DNA of 64,000 bases from Shewanella litorisediminis (GCF_016834455.1 NZ_CP069213.1:2108501-2172500), one strand, 5' to 3'; shown: positions 45,866-57,666, numbered from the stretch's first letter. Translations and numbers: made by a program. The notes: generated from the sequence alone by a model not told the origin.

Positions 45866-47480
45866 TGCGGTTCTCCCAGGCATCAGCGAGTGCGCGAAAG
45901 GCAGCCGCTGGATCGCTTGCTTCGGTCACAGCACGCACCACGGCGATGTTATCCACGCCGGTTGCGGCGACCTTGGGTAAATTGCCCGCCTCTATGCCGC
46001 CAATGGCCACCGTTGGCACAGCTGTGCTGACAATCTTCGTCAGCAGTGCCAGGGTCTCAAGCCCCTGTGGTTTGGACGGCATTTCCTTGGTGGTAGTAGG
46101 AAAGATATGCCCAAGGGCGAGGTAACTGGGGTGAAGCTCAAGCGCCAGCAAAGCCTCAAACAGTCCGTGACTTGACAGCCCGAGGGCCATGCCGGCCTCT
46201 GCTATAGCATCCAGCGGCACTGTATCCACATCCTCCTGTCCCAGATGCACCCCAAAAGCGCCATAGCTGATGGCAAGGCGCCAGTGATCGTTGATAAAGA
46301 CGCGCGCCTGATACTGCCTGCCAAGCTCAATGGCTCTGATGATGTCCGCTTCAGCTGGGCTGCCCGGGCCAATCTCGCCCTTAATGCGAAGCTGAATGGT
46401 TTTGGCGCCGGCCTCAAGCAGTGCTTCAAGCATGTCGATATCGGCCACCACGGGATAAACGCCCAAATTACGCCCAAGGCGGGTAAACCCCTTGGTTGGC
46501 AACCTGTGACTGCGACTCTCATGCAAGGGATAAATCGATGCCATCGCAGTAAGGGACTCAGGGATGCCGGTACGGGCCAATGGCCCGGGGCCTTTACCTA
46601 CAGCGCTTGCCTGCCTTAGCCCCTCAAATACATAGGCTTTGGCCAGCAGCACCGCATCGGGCAGCACCAGCCCCCTGGCGACAAAGGCGGCAATCGCACT
46701 TGAGAGTGTACAGCCGCTGCCGTGATTGTGCGCAGTCGCTACCCGCTCACCGCTGAGCCAAAATCCCTGACGCCTGTGCAGCGGCGAAATAGTAGGGATA
46801 TCTCCCAGCAGCAAGAGATCCTTCGCCCTCGGCTGCTGCCAGGGGCAATCGCCACCCTTCGCAAGCACGCTGCCGCCGAAGCGTTGCCACAGTCTGTCAG
46901 CGGCAATCACCAGGGCATCATCGTCTGCCAGCAACTCGCCGGTCAGACGCGCCAGCTCCGCCTTGTTGGGGGTGATAAGGCTGATTTTTCCGACAAAAGG
47001 ACTGAAATCAAGACACGGCTTACCCTTGACATCGTCTGTTTCCGGCGCCTCTTCCCGGCTCTGCAAACCATCACCGCAGGAAGCCACCATCACGGGATCC
47101 AGAATGACAGGCACGCCGGGCAAGTTATCGCCAAGCCAATCGGCAAGAAACTCAAGCTGTTGCTGATTACCGATAAGGCCAATCTTTACCGCGCTTGGGT
47201 ACAAATCTGCCTTCAACGCCTCAAGCTGGGCGTTAAGCATGGCCGCGCTTACCGGCTCGACCGCCGTCACCGCAACCGAATTTTGCGCCGTGAGGGCGGT
47301 TATCACGCTGCAGCCATGGCAGCCAAGGTCATGCAATGTCAGCAAGTCGGCCTGAATACCCGCGCCGCCGCCGCTGTCGGAGCCGGCGATGGTCCAGACC
47401 ACGGGCCTTACAGACAGCTCTTTTGCAGACAGTTCTCTTTCTACCAAGGGAATTGTAGCCATAGCCTTGCCCTCGCCCAT
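45855..47480 (-). CDS. thiDE: Fused ThiD-ThiE: HMP(-P) kinase and thiamine phosphate synthase
   Basis: 541 residues in two halves. Residues about 25-310 form a ThiD ribokinase-like kinase ('AGSDSGGGAGIQADLLT', 'ILDPVMVASCGDGL', 'HNHGSGCTLSSAIAA'), which phosphorylates hydroxymethylpyrimidine twice. Residues about 335-541 form a ThiE TIM barrel ('KTIQLRIKGEIG', 'VFINDHWRLAISYGAFGVHLGQED', 'GHIFPTTTKEMPS', 'VAIGGIEAGNLP') that joins pyrimidine and thiazole. The ThiD-ThiE order is a known fusion. The ATG directly follows the thiC stop (TAAATG); a second ATG six codons in has AGGGCAAGG upstream, so the exact start is open. Confidence 0.95.
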   Translation of the reverse strand: MGEGKAMATIPLVERELSAKELSVRPVVWTIAGSDSGGGAGIQADLLTLHDLGCHGCSVITALTAQNSVAVTAVEPVSAAMLNAQLEALKADLYPSAVKIGLIGNQQQLEFLADWLGDNLPGVPVILDPVMVASCGDGLQSREEAPETDDVKGKPCLDFSPFVGKISLITPNKAELARLTGELLADDDALVIAADRLWQRFGGSVLAKGGDCPWQQPRAKDLLLLGDIPTISPLHRRQGFWLSGERVATAHNHGSGCTLSSAIAAFVARGLVLPDAVLLAKAYVFEGLRQASAVGKGPGPLARTGIPESLTAMASIYPLHESRSHRLPTKGFTRLGRNLGVYPVVADIDMLEALLEAGAKTIQLRIKGEIGPGSPAEADIIRAIELGRQYQARVFINDHWRLAISYGAFGVHLGQEDVDTVPLDAIAEAGMALGLSSHGLFEALLALELHPSYLALGHIFPTTTKEMPSKPQGLETLALLTKIVSTAVPTVAIGGIEAGNLPKVAATGVDNIAVVRAVTEASDPAAAFRALADAWENRNAR

Positions 47481-49568
<2,088 letters not shown>

Positions 49569-49686
49569 TCAGCGCTGTCTGGCGTCTCATTCACCCCGGT
49601 TGCCTGGCAAACTCTCGGCATTTTTTGCTGAGTTTTAGCGTTGCTGGCCACTTGGTCATCAGTTTGCGGTGGGCTTTCGCCTCATT

Positions 49687-49722
49687 TTCCGGCTTATCTT
49701 CCGGTTTATCTTCCGGCTTAGG
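49687..49722. repeat. Three tandem 12-base repeats in the thiC leader
   Basis: TTCCGGCTTATC, TTCCGGTTTATC and TTCCGGCTTAGG follow each other without gap between the TPP riboswitch and thiC. On the transcribed strand they read as CCGGAAGATAA-type units. The role is unknown; slippage origin is likely. Confidence 0.8.
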
Positions 49723-49750
49723 CTGCTGACACTAACTGGGGTGGATTTGA

Positions 49751-49838
49751 TGCTTGTTTCCTTCGCAGGTTCTAACCTGATCAGGTTCAACGGATCCCGA
49801 ATAAACGGTCTCAGCCCTAAGGCACTCCGACAAGTGCT
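49751..49838 (-). ncRNA. TPP riboswitch (THI element)
   Basis: On the minus strand the closing stem CTTGT/ACAAG (49830-49834 with 49753-49757) encloses the conserved core: GGGCTGAGA, then GGATCC, GAACCTGATCAGGTTAGAACC and GCGAAGGAAACAAG in the usual order (quoted in parts: CTGAGA for the pyrimidine pocket, GCGAAGG near the pyrophosphate pocket). Thiamin pyrophosphate binding should repress thiCDEFSGH. The promoter -10 lies directly upstream of the stem. Confidence 0.97.
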
Positions 49839-49841
49839 GGC

Positions 49842-49871
49842 AGTATAGGCTTAAGCGAAGGCCGATGACAA
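49842..49871 (-). promoter_or_regulatory. Promoter of the thiamin operon
   Basis: On the minus strand: -35 TTGTCA (49866-49871), 18-base spacer, -10 TATACT (49842-49847). The expected start point, about 49835, coincides with the first base of the riboswitch stem. Confidence 0.82.
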
Positions 49872-49970
49872 TAGCCGCGAACGGGAAAATTATTCACAAG
49901 TAAAGTGAATCAATAATCCATTGTAATTCAAATAAATAATCAATAATATACGCTATCAAATGAATTTGTT

Positions 49971-51329
49971 TCAACGCAAATCCTGCTTACCCATCAGCGC
50001 AAGATACTTATTGATGCCTTCTTTGAGGGCCTTTTTCACCCTGTCTTCACCGCAGCGAAACGGGTATCCCAGGTTTTCTGCGTGAGGATTGAGCGGCGTT
50101 GGCACCTTGACCACCCGATAGCAGGTATCGCCGGATTTCACGATGCGGTTGGGATCTATGTCGGAATCCAGGGTGTTGGGTTTATAGAAATCATCGGCAT
50201 CCGGCACCAGCAGCACTTCCATCTCGGGCAGAAGCTCTGACATGCCACGCCCCGCCGCATTCATGTGAGCGGTTTGCTGATTAGCGTAACTCTCCGACAA
50301 GGCGGTTAACGCCAAAGCGTTCTGGCGCGCCATAAAGCGGCTGGCGGGAGTCGAGAAATCAAGTTGGGTGTGCTCGGACTGAGTGTTATCGGGCTGCTTG
50401 TTATCTTGCTGCTCGTGATCGGCAGCGAGCACCTCAATTGGCGGCAGAGACTCCCGTCTCACCGCTGCTATCACGGGCTCAGCAGGTAAGGATTCCTCCT
50501 TGATAACGTCAGCCTCTTTTGGCACATGCGCTAAAGCGGGTTCAACAGGTTTGTCCTCCTTCAATTGCTCACGCTCAGCCTGTTCGGGTTGGGGGCTGGT
50601 TGCAGTGGGCGCTGAAGAATTTGCTTCTGGCAGCTGTTCAGTCGCCTGTTTTGGCGCACTGAAAACCAGATAGGATTGCAACGCCTTAGGCTTGTTGGCG
50701 TGTTCATCCAGCGCTGAGCTTAACGTGCTGAGGTGCGGCGCAAGTTGCCAGGCGAGCAGCCCCAATACCGCAAGGTGTATCAGGGTAACGGGAAGCAGTA
50801 GCTTAAGCGGCAATGTCTCTCGCTCTCCGGCCACCTCTCGTGGCAAGACACTGAAGGTCGTCTTTACCGGACAGCTATCATACTCAGCGCACTTGTTGTC
50901 AGCCTGGTCGCTTTCACCACTGCTTTCATCTGCTTCATCGGCATCACGGCCGGGCAAAATGCACCAATCAACCGGTGCTGATGGCAGTTTCTGCGGTGTT
51001 CGCATCGCAGATAATGGCCTCAGGGCAAAATACGTGCGTTCAATGTCATCAGCGCCTTTTCCTTGTTCCATCCAAAAGAGCTCTGCAGTGTCTATCGAGC
51101 CGCAGTTTCGGCTGGCATGGATGGCGGGTAATGCATGAGTGAGAGCGACTCTGTTTGCTGCTTGCGATCCGCTGTCATCCGGGCGGTGCCAGCCTTTGCT
51201 GCTCTTTGTGGCCAATTCAGAATGACGGCCAGACTCTGCGTCGTTACTGCTTTTCGTCAAACGCCTTTCCTTTTCCCTGGCCAATCTCAGTTGTTCATCC
51301 ATGCTGTCTGTCAGTAACTTCCATCCCAA
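49971..51329 (-). CDS. Single-span membrane protein with Pro/Glu-rich linker, unknown function
   Basis: 452 residues, not recognised. The first 170 are hydrophilic and low in order, with several Cys residues (CGS, WCILPG, NKC, SCPV). One membrane helix lies at about 173-195 (LLLPVTLIHLAVLGLLAW). A long Pro/Glu/Ala/Lys-rich segment (about 215-330) resembles the periplasm-spanning linker of TonB or Tol-type proteins. A compact C-terminal domain follows (about 345-452) with a Cys pair (GDTCYRVV, YPFRCGED) that could form a disulfide. Topology is then N-in, C-out. The start could instead be the second Met at 51302. It is isolated between the thi operon and trhA. A TonB-like or envelope-scaffold role is only a guess. 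Confidence 0.72.
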   Translation of the reverse strand: MGWKLLTDSMDEQLRLAREKERRLTKSSNDAESGRHSELATKSSKGWHRPDDSGSQAANRVALTHALPAIHASRNCGSIDTAELFWMEQGKGADDIERTYFALRPLSAMRTPQKLPSAPVDWCILPGRDADEADESSGESDQADNKCAEYDSCPVKTTFSVLPREVAGERETLPLKLLLPVTLIHLAVLGLLAWQLAPHLSTLSSALDEHANKPKALQSYLVFSAPKQATEQLPEANSSAPTATSPQPEQAEREQLKEDKPVEPALAHVPKEADVIKEESLPAEPVIAAVRRESLPPIEVLAADHEQQDNKQPDNTQSEHTQLDFSTPASRFMARQNALALTALSESYANQQTAHMNAAGRGMSELLPEMEVLLVPDADDFYKPNTLDSDIDPNRIVKSGDTCYRVVKVPTPLNPHAENLGYPFRCGEDRVKKALKEGINKYLALMGKQDLR

Positions 51330-51626
51330 CTTTCTTTGGGGATAAGAAAGCTTGATATATCCGCTCTTTCACGCGAGCTTCTGTCTATACCGCTATTGGA
51401 ACAGGTGCAGGCTGCAAAAGTTCCGACATGGCGATTATCAGGCTTTCAAACCTGCCGGCTTTTTAGTAATGAAATTCATCTCCCATCAAAAGCGCAACTT
51501 TCAATATACTGATTTAAAATGAATTAATTAATTTAAGCGTACACATGTACTCTTTTTTGTGGTGTTTGCCAAACGCGAATGTTAGATTAACGGCTCTAAC
51601 GCCAAGCCCAAGCTTAAGAGTTCACC
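51330..51626 (+). promoter_or_regulatory. Divergent intergenic region with control elements for trhA
   Basis: About 300 bases between two divergent genes. The only strong element is the FabR-like palindrome at 51536-51553; the surroundings are AT-rich. Promoter hexamers could not be fixed with confidence. Confidence 0.5.
51536..51553 (+). promoter_or_regulatory. FabR-like operator upstream of trhA
   Basis: AGCGTACACATGTACTCT is an 18-base near-perfect palindrome (one mismatch) with the core GTACA-N2-TGTAC. The E. coli FabR operators at fabA and fabB have the same core (GCGTACAnnTGTACGC-like). It lies 74 bases upstream of trhA, a membrane-fluidity gene, which makes control by FabR plausible. 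Confidence 0.65.
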
Positions 51627-52331
51627 ATGCCTTCAACCCAAACCAGCAGCGTCTCAGCCTCTGCCTCCGTCAATGCCAACACCACGCAGGCGCCAGCCGC
51701 TTATTGTGAACGGGAAGAGCTGGCTAATACCTTAAGCCATGGTATCGGGGTGCTGGCGGCGCTGATTGGCACTGCAGCCATGTTGCATGACAGCATTGGA
51801 CATCTGAGTGTGCTGCAAACCCTCGGCGTTGGCCTCTATGGCCTTAGCATGGTGCTGCTGTTTGCCTGCTCTACCGCCTACCATTGGACCAGGTCGCCTG
51901 CGCTTAAACGCAGATTCAAGCTGTTTGATCACTGCGCCATTTACCTCCTGATCGCAGGAACCTATACCCCCTTTGTCCTCATTACGCTTGAAGGTGCCGG
52001 CGTAGATTGGGTGCTTGCCGCCATCTGGTTGCTTGCTCTCGGCGGAATAGGTTTCAAGCTGCTGTTTTTGCATCGCTTTAAAGCATTTAGCCTGGTGCTC
52101 TATCTTGCCATGGGTTGGCTGTGTATGGCCGTGCTCGACCAGATGATTGCAGGGCTGACCGACACTGGCTTTACCCTGCTGCTCACCGGCGGCCTGTTTT
52201 ACAGCCTGGGGGTGGTGTTTTATGCGGTGAAACGCATCCCCTTCAACCACGCCATCTGGCATCTGTTTGTGCTTGGCGGCGCTATCAGTCATTTTTTGTG
52301 TATTTACCTGACGGTGATCCCCAAAGGCTGA
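51627..52331 (+). CDS. trhA: PAQR-family membrane homeostasis protein TrhA (hemolysin III homologue)
   Basis: 234 residues with seven membrane helices. Conserved metal-site residues of the hemolysin III/PAQR family are visible: 'EELANTLSHGIGVLAA' near residue 30, 'STAYHWTRS' with 'KLFDHCAIYLLIAGTYTPF' around residues 80-115, and 'HAIWHLFVLGGAISHF' near the end. E. coli homologue YqfA/TrhA affects membrane energetics and fluidity; the older hemolysin name rests on heterologous expression. The first 30 residues are Ser/Thr/Ala-rich and specific to this protein; the real start might be later. Confidence 0.92.
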   Translation: MPSTQTSSVSASASVNANTTQAPAAYCEREELANTLSHGIGVLAALIGTAAMLHDSIGHLSVLQTLGVGLYGLSMVLLFACSTAYHWTRSPALKRRFKLFDHCAIYLLIAGTYTPFVLITLEGAGVDWVLAAIWLLALGGIGFKLLFLHRFKAFSLVLYLAMGWLCMAVLDQMIAGLTDTGFTLLLTGGLFYSLGVVFYAVKRIPFNHAIWHLFVLGGAISHFLCIYLTVIPKG

Positions 52332-52429
52332 TGGTCAAAGACTAATTTCCAAAGGCGAAGCCAGCCATCCAGCCCCAGTTGTTACCGCTGTCAGCTAGTC
52401 GATAGCAGCGCCTCAGACGCTAAACAACA

Positions 52430-55400
52430 CTAGTGAAAATCCCGCGAAGTCACCTTGAGGCTATCGAGCAAATGCGAGATATCCTCAAGCCGGCCGGCCA
52501 CCACATGGGTCACCCCATCGGCATGTTCCACGGTGCCGCTTACTTTCAAAATAGTTGATGTCAAATACGGCTTTCGCTGCGCTCTTGCTGTGCCCATCCA
52601 CACAATCAGGTTGGTGTTACCTGTCTCATCTTCCAGGGTAATAAAGGTTACGCCTGATGCAGTGCCGGGTCGTTGCCTGCCGGTAACCACACCGGCAACA
52701 GTCACCAGCTGCCCATGACGGGTGTTTTCAAGTGCTTTTGCTGTCAAAAATTTTCCAAGTAGCCCAGCGGTTCGCAGCAATGCCATCGGATGTTGCCCCA
52801 GGCTTAAGCCCTTGCTGCGATAATCCGCCTTGAGACACTGCACCCCACTGGGGGCATCCAGCCTAGGCTCTGAGCCGCCCGGTTGCAGCGGCTCCGGCAA
52901 CTCATCAAACAGCGGCAGGCTTGCCTGGCGGGCCGAGAGTTGCCAACGGCTTTGAAATCGGTGGCCACTGAGTAGCCTGAAGGCATCCGCAGCGGCAAGC
53001 TGTTCCAGTGCGTGCCTGTCGAGCAAGATGCTGACTTCACTCAAGTGCGCGAAACCGGCAGCAGGGCGAACGGCAACCAGCCGTTGCATGGCGCCTTCTT
53101 TCAGGCCTTTTACCTGCCTGAATCCGAGCCGTATGGCAAAGCCGGTGGCGGTTTTCACCAGGTCGCTGTCCCACTGGCTGTGGTTGATACACACATCAAA
53201 CACCTCTACCCCATGGCGGCGCACGTCCTGCAAGAGCTGCGATGGGCTGTAAAACCCCATCGGCTGGCTGTTCAGCAGCGCGCAGCAAAAGGCCGCCGGG
53301 TGGTAAAACTTAAGATAAGCAGAGACATAGGCTAAAAGCGCAAAGCTTGCCGAGTGGGATTCTGGAAAGCCATACTCACCAAAGCCCTGAATTTGGCGAA
53401 AGATCTGCCGGGCAAAGTCTTCGCTGTAGCCCCGCGCGGCCATGCCATCCAGCAGCTTTTGCTCGAAGGGCCACAGCTTGCCGGTGTGTTTCCAGCTGGC
53501 CATGGCCCGGCGCAGCGCATCCGCCTCACCGCCACTGAACCCGGCTGCCACCATGGCAAGCTTGATCACCTGCTCCTGAAAAATCGGCACCCCCATGGTG
53601 CGCTCAAGTACGGCTTTGACTGCCTCGCTGGGGTAAGTCACCGCTTCCAGCCCTTTGCGGCGCCTCAGGAACGGATGCACCATGTCGCCCTGAATCGGTC
53701 CCGGGCGCACAATCGCAATTTGGATAACCAGATCGTAATAACATGCGGGCCTGAGCCTTGGCAGCATGGACGTTTGCGCCCGGGACTCCACCTGAAACAC
53801 CCCCATGCTGTCGCCGCGGCAAAGCATACGATAGACATTGGGATCTTCGGCTTTGATTGACCGCATGCCAAAGGGCTGCTGATGACGGCTGATAAGCGCG
53901 AAGCACTTGCGAATGGCAGTCAGCATCCCCAGCGCCAGCACGTCTACTTTCAGTAGCCCCAGCGCCTCCAGATCGTCCTTATCCCACTGGATCACAGTTC
54001 TGTCTTCCATGGCGGCATTTTCCACCGGCACCAACTCAGAGAGCGGTCCGGCGGAAATCACAAATCCGCCCACATGTTGGGATAAATGACGCGGAAACCC
54101 AAGCAAGGACTGCACAAGGTCGCCATACATATCGGCGCCGGGCAACTGCGCAGCCAATTGCTCGCGCCAGGGGTGGCTCGGGTCGCGCCTGTCGATGCCC
54201 TGAATCAGCCTCGCCACCAGCTCTCTGTCCAGTCCCAGCACCTTGCCCACCTCCCCCATGGCGCTTTTCAGCCGATAGGTGATCACACTCGCCGCCAGCG
54301 CCGCCCGGTGGCGGCCGTACTTGCGGTAAATGTACTGAATCACTTCTTCACGGCGCTCATGCTCAAAGTCCACGTCGATATCCGGCGGCTCGTGGCGTTC
54401 TTTGGAAATAAAGCGTTCAAACAGCATGTTGACCCGGGTGGGATCCACTTCGGTGATCCCAAGGCAAAAACACACCACCGAATTGGCTGCCGAGCCGCGG
54501 CCCTGATGCAAAATCCGCTTGCGTCTGGCAAAGCGGACAATGTCATAAATGGTGAGGAAAAAGTATTCGTACTCAAGCTCATGGATAAGCTTAAGCTCGG
54601 CCAGATACTGGCGTTTCACCGCCGCCGGCACCGCTATGCCGTAGCGGCGCCTGGCACCTTTGGCCACCTCCCGGGCAAGGTATTCACTGGCGCTTAAACC
54701 GGGGGGCACCAGCTCTGCCGGGTACTCATACCTGAGCTCATCCATCGAAAACCGGCACTGGCTGGCAATCTTCTGCGTGTTGGCAATCCAGTCCTGTGGG
54801 TAACGGCGACGGATACTGGCAAGGGGCCGCAAGTAATGCTCAGCGTTCTGGCACAAGTGCCCTTCGGCCTCATCCAGCCTGAGGCCTAAGCGAATGCAGG
54901 TAAGCACATCAAGAAGTGGCTGGCGCGCCGCGCTGTGCATGCGTACATCGCCCGCCGCCACGCAGGGAATGTCGCACAAACTGGAGAGGCGCATCAAATA
55001 GCGCTGCCACAGGCTGCCTGCGGCCTCAAGACACTGTTCTGCCAGTAAGTAGCGCCGACCCTGCCAGGGCGTAAGTTGCTTTGCCAGGCGCTTTTGAGTA
55101 CCAAACCACTGCCGCTCGGTCGCGGCAATATCAGTCCCCGGGTTTTGGGGCATAGGTGGGCGCCACAGGAGCACACAGTCAGGCAGCGGCGATAACAGGT
55201 CATCCAGATTGATGCGATATTCCCCCTTGGGCGCACGTCGCCGGCCGCGACTTATCAAGCGGCACAGGGCGCCGTAACCTGCCCGGCTCGTGGCCAGCAG
55301 CACAAAGATGCCTTCCGGCAGCCTGAACTCACTGCCCACAATCAGGGAAATCCCGGCATCCACCGCGGCCATGTGAGCCTTGACCACTCCGGCCACGGAA

Positions 55401-55531
55401 CACTCATCGGTAATGGCGATGGCGCTGTAGCCAAGTCGTGCCGCCTCGGCCACCAGCTCCTGCGGGTGCGACGCGCCCCGTAAAAAGCTGTAGTTACTGA
55501 TGGCATGAAGCTCGGCGTACATCAAAACCAA
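52430..55531 (-). CDS. dnaE2: Error-prone DNA polymerase DnaE2 (ImuC)
   Basis: 1033-residue C-family polymerase of the SOS mutasome that copies damaged DNA with ImuA and ImuB. N-terminal PHP domain ('YAELHAISNYSFLRGASHP', 'AIAITDECSVAGVVKAH'), polymerase palm with the catalytic aspartates in 'PPDIDVDFEHERREEV' near residue 390 and one in the 'KVDVLALGMLTAI' segment near 530, helix-hairpin-helix and OB domains at the end. It lacks the tau-binding tail of DnaE1. It overlaps imuB by 10 bases and is the last gene of imuA-imuB-dnaE2. Confidence 0.97.
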   Translation of the reverse strand: MVLMYAELHAISNYSFLRGASHPQELVAEAARLGYSAIAITDECSVAGVVKAHMAAVDAGISLIVGSEFRLPEGIFVLLATSRAGYGALCRLISRGRRRAPKGEYRINLDDLLSPLPDCVLLWRPPMPQNPGTDIAATERQWFGTQKRLAKQLTPWQGRRYLLAEQCLEAAGSLWQRYLMRLSSLCDIPCVAAGDVRMHSAARQPLLDVLTCIRLGLRLDEAEGHLCQNAEHYLRPLASIRRRYPQDWIANTQKIASQCRFSMDELRYEYPAELVPPGLSASEYLAREVAKGARRRYGIAVPAAVKRQYLAELKLIHELEYEYFFLTIYDIVRFARRKRILHQGRGSAANSVVCFCLGITEVDPTRVNMLFERFISKERHEPPDIDVDFEHERREEVIQYIYRKYGRHRAALAASVITYRLKSAMGEVGKVLGLDRELVARLIQGIDRRDPSHPWREQLAAQLPGADMYGDLVQSLLGFPRHLSQHVGGFVISAGPLSELVPVENAAMEDRTVIQWDKDDLEALGLLKVDVLALGMLTAIRKCFALISRHQQPFGMRSIKAEDPNVYRMLCRGDSMGVFQVESRAQTSMLPRLRPACYYDLVIQIAIVRPGPIQGDMVHPFLRRRKGLEAVTYPSEAVKAVLERTMGVPIFQEQVIKLAMVAAGFSGGEADALRRAMASWKHTGKLWPFEQKLLDGMAARGYSEDFARQIFRQIQGFGEYGFPESHSASFALLAYVSAYLKFYHPAAFCCALLNSQPMGFYSPSQLLQDVRRHGVEVFDVCINHSQWDSDLVKTATGFAIRLGFRQVKGLKEGAMQRLVAVRPAAGFAHLSEVSILLDRHALEQLAAADAFRLLSGHRFQSRWQLSARQASLPLFDELPEPLQPGGSEPRLDAPSGVQCLKADYRSKGLSLGQHPMALLRTAGLLGKFLTAKALENTRHGQLVTVAGVVTGRQRPGTASGVTFITLEDETGNTNLIVWMGTARAQRKPYLTSTILKVSGTVEHADGVTHVVAGRLEDISHLLDSLKVTSRDFH

Positions 55532-57666
55532 CCCTGCAAATAAAGTCCAGTCTCGTTCTCACGGCGAAACACCCAGCAAAGGCCCCCGTACACATGGCGG
55601 GCAAGATAATAGTCCCGCGCCGCGCCCATGGTTTTTCCGCCCGGCACACTCTCGCTTACCTGCTGTGTATCAAGCTCAGTTGTGCTCTGAGTCGCCACGG
55701 CTTGACTGCCATGCCACCAGGGCTCACGCAGTCGCTCGGGGCCGCGCAGCAGCTCAACATCGGTCTCTGCAATCGCTTCAGGCGCAACCAAAAGCCAGGG
55801 AGGGCGGCAGGCAAGCGACAGCCCTTCAACTGCAACATCCTTTGTGGCAGCGGGGTTGTTTGCTGCTTCATTTACAGCAGTCTCGGTGACTGCTGTCATG
55901 TTCGTTGCTGTAAGCGGCGCTATAACCATCCGATCATCGTTCGCCCCATCAATTTCACCCACAGTCACCTTGCCAGACTCTCGAGCTTCAGGGAGGGAAA
56001 ACCCTGGGTGGATCACGTTCAAAGCGGCGGCCGTCTTTGCTACTTTTTTATCTGATGCAGGGGGGATGCAGGCAGGCGTTGCTGCACTTTGCCGCTCTAA
56101 AGGCTTTGGCGTCTTTGAAACAGGTACAACAGCTGCAATCTTTTCTCTTTCGCTGCGTCGTTCTCTCCGTCTTACTTCTGGTGTCTGTGGGGGAAGCGAG
56201 GACGGCGCTGAAAAAGGCATTGAGACGACAGCCACAGGTGCTGACATGGGTTGCAGGCAAAAGCTGTGCTCCGGCAAAAGCGCTTGCCTGGCACCGAGGC
56301 GCCTTACCCTGTTTGCACCCAGCCGGGCTTCGAGCCGGGCCAGCAAACTCAAACTGGCCCTGTGACAGTTTTCGATGGCTCCTGCCGGCGGCGCACGTCT
56401 GGGGGAAAAGTGGCAGCGGTGCAGTGTCAGCGCCACCACGGGTGCCGCCAGCGTAAAGCGTTCCAGCTGCAAACGGCACAGCGCCAAGAGGCCATCGGCC
56501 GTGTATTCGGCAAAGGGGTACGCCAGCGACAACCGCGCTTCATGAACTTCTGCAGAGGCTTGAGCCGATTCAATACCATCGACAGTCTTGGGTAGCGCGT
56601 CAGCTACGCCTCCCTGACTGAGACTTGCCTTTGGGCTACCTGTGGTCTCTGTGATCTCTGTGGAAGATGCCCGGTAATGCAGTACCAGCTCCAGCATGGA
56701 GACCGCCAATTGCCGCTGACGTAAAAAAAGCGCCAGCTCGGCAAACATGCGTCCAAGCACAAACACCAGGGCATTGAGGCTTTCGGCCTCATACATCAAC
56801 TCAAGCCGCTGGCGATACTCATCCTGCGGGCAATAAAAACTCTGGGGATGAGGCTGCTTGCCCGTCAGTCTCGCCAGCAGTTGCACAAATTCGGGACCAA
56901 AACGGATCCCAAGTTCAGCAGCGGGTAAAGCCTGCAGCGCTCCTATCTGTTCCAGTCCCATCCCCTCAAGGCGGGATAACAGTACCTCTGGCACAGGCAG
57001 TGTGGATATGGGCAACACCGATAACAGCGGGGATAAGGCCGCTGCTGCGTTTTTTGGCTCAGAAATGGCTTCCGAAGCTGAAGAATTGGAAGCAGCGGCA
57101 TTAACAACTGGGGGATTAACAGCTGATTGCGGCACAGCAGCCTTGGCAAATCCTGACTGCAGCGTCTTTGATGCCAGACAGGGCCGTGCTTTGGCCAGCA
57201 CACCGGCAGCCAACGGCGTGACGGCAAAGGCCATGGCAAAGCTGCAGTTAAGCCCTTCAAGTACAGCCGCCAATGCCTTTGCCAGCGCCGCTTCGCCGCC
57301 AAAGAGTTTTGCCATGGAGCCGGTTTCAAGCAAGAGCACATCATGGCAACGGGCAAAAAATTCATCGGACGCAGGCGGCGGCACCAATCGGGCGCTGAAA
57401 CTGTAGCCATGGCGGCACAACCACTCGCTGCCTTGCCGGTGCAGCGAGGCTTCATAGGGGAATGGCTGCACATCCGGGCACAGCTGCGCCGCGCTGCCCA
57501 TACTCTGGCCTGCCGCTATCCCGGCACTGGCCGCCTGTGGACAGGCTTTCACCACCCGCGCCTTTGCCACATCGTACAGAATAAGTGGCATTGATGGCGC
57601 CAGACCCTGCACATGGCGCAGATAATCCAGCTCCCAATGGGGCAGCCACACTCCGAGCCAGCGCAT
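55522..57666 (-). CDS. imuB: ImuB, inactive Y-family polymerase subunit of the SOS mutasome
   Basis: 714 residues. N-terminus MRWLGVWLPHWELDYLRH aligns with Y-family polymerases, but the catalytic acidic residues of the palm (DxDxFFA and SIDE) are absent, as is normal for ImuB, which works as a clamp-binding hub for DnaE2. Compared with the usual 450-550 residues it is long: there are a Ser/Ala/Pro-rich insert (about 195-235) and a low-complexity stretch (about 455-620) before the conserved C-terminus (RPPWLLVAP and WWHGSQ through VYGGLCWVFR). Start at 57666 fits the family. It is downstream of imuA by 93 bases and overlaps dnaE2. Confidence 0.93.
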   Translation of the reverse strand: MRWLGVWLPHWELDYLRHVQGLAPSMPLILYDVAKARVVKACPQAASAGIAAGQSMGSAAQLCPDVQPFPYEASLHRQGSEWLCRHGYSFSARLVPPPASDEFFARCHDVLLLETGSMAKLFGGEAALAKALAAVLEGLNCSFAMAFAVTPLAAGVLAKARPCLASKTLQSGFAKAAVPQSAVNPPVVNAAASNSSASEAISEPKNAAAALSPLLSVLPISTLPVPEVLLSRLEGMGLEQIGALQALPAAELGIRFGPEFVQLLARLTGKQPHPQSFYCPQDEYRQRLELMYEAESLNALVFVLGRMFAELALFLRQRQLAVSMLELVLHYRASSTEITETTGSPKASLSQGGVADALPKTVDGIESAQASAEVHEARLSLAYPFAEYTADGLLALCRLQLERFTLAAPVVALTLHRCHFSPRRAPPAGAIENCHRASLSLLARLEARLGANRVRRLGARQALLPEHSFCLQPMSAPVAVVSMPFSAPSSLPPQTPEVRRRERRSEREKIAAVVPVSKTPKPLERQSAATPACIPPASDKKVAKTAAALNVIHPGFSLPEARESGKVTVGEIDGANDDRMVIAPLTATNMTAVTETAVNEAANNPAATKDVAVEGLSLACRPPWLLVAPEAIAETDVELLRGPERLREPWWHGSQAVATQSTTELDTQQVSESVPGGKTMGAARDYYLARHVYGGLCWVFRRENETGLYLQGWF

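Noticed and set aside
54086..54697. Long plus-strand frames across dnaE2 and imuB.
   Set aside because: Antisense to conserved polymerase motifs; explained by codon bias on the minus strand.
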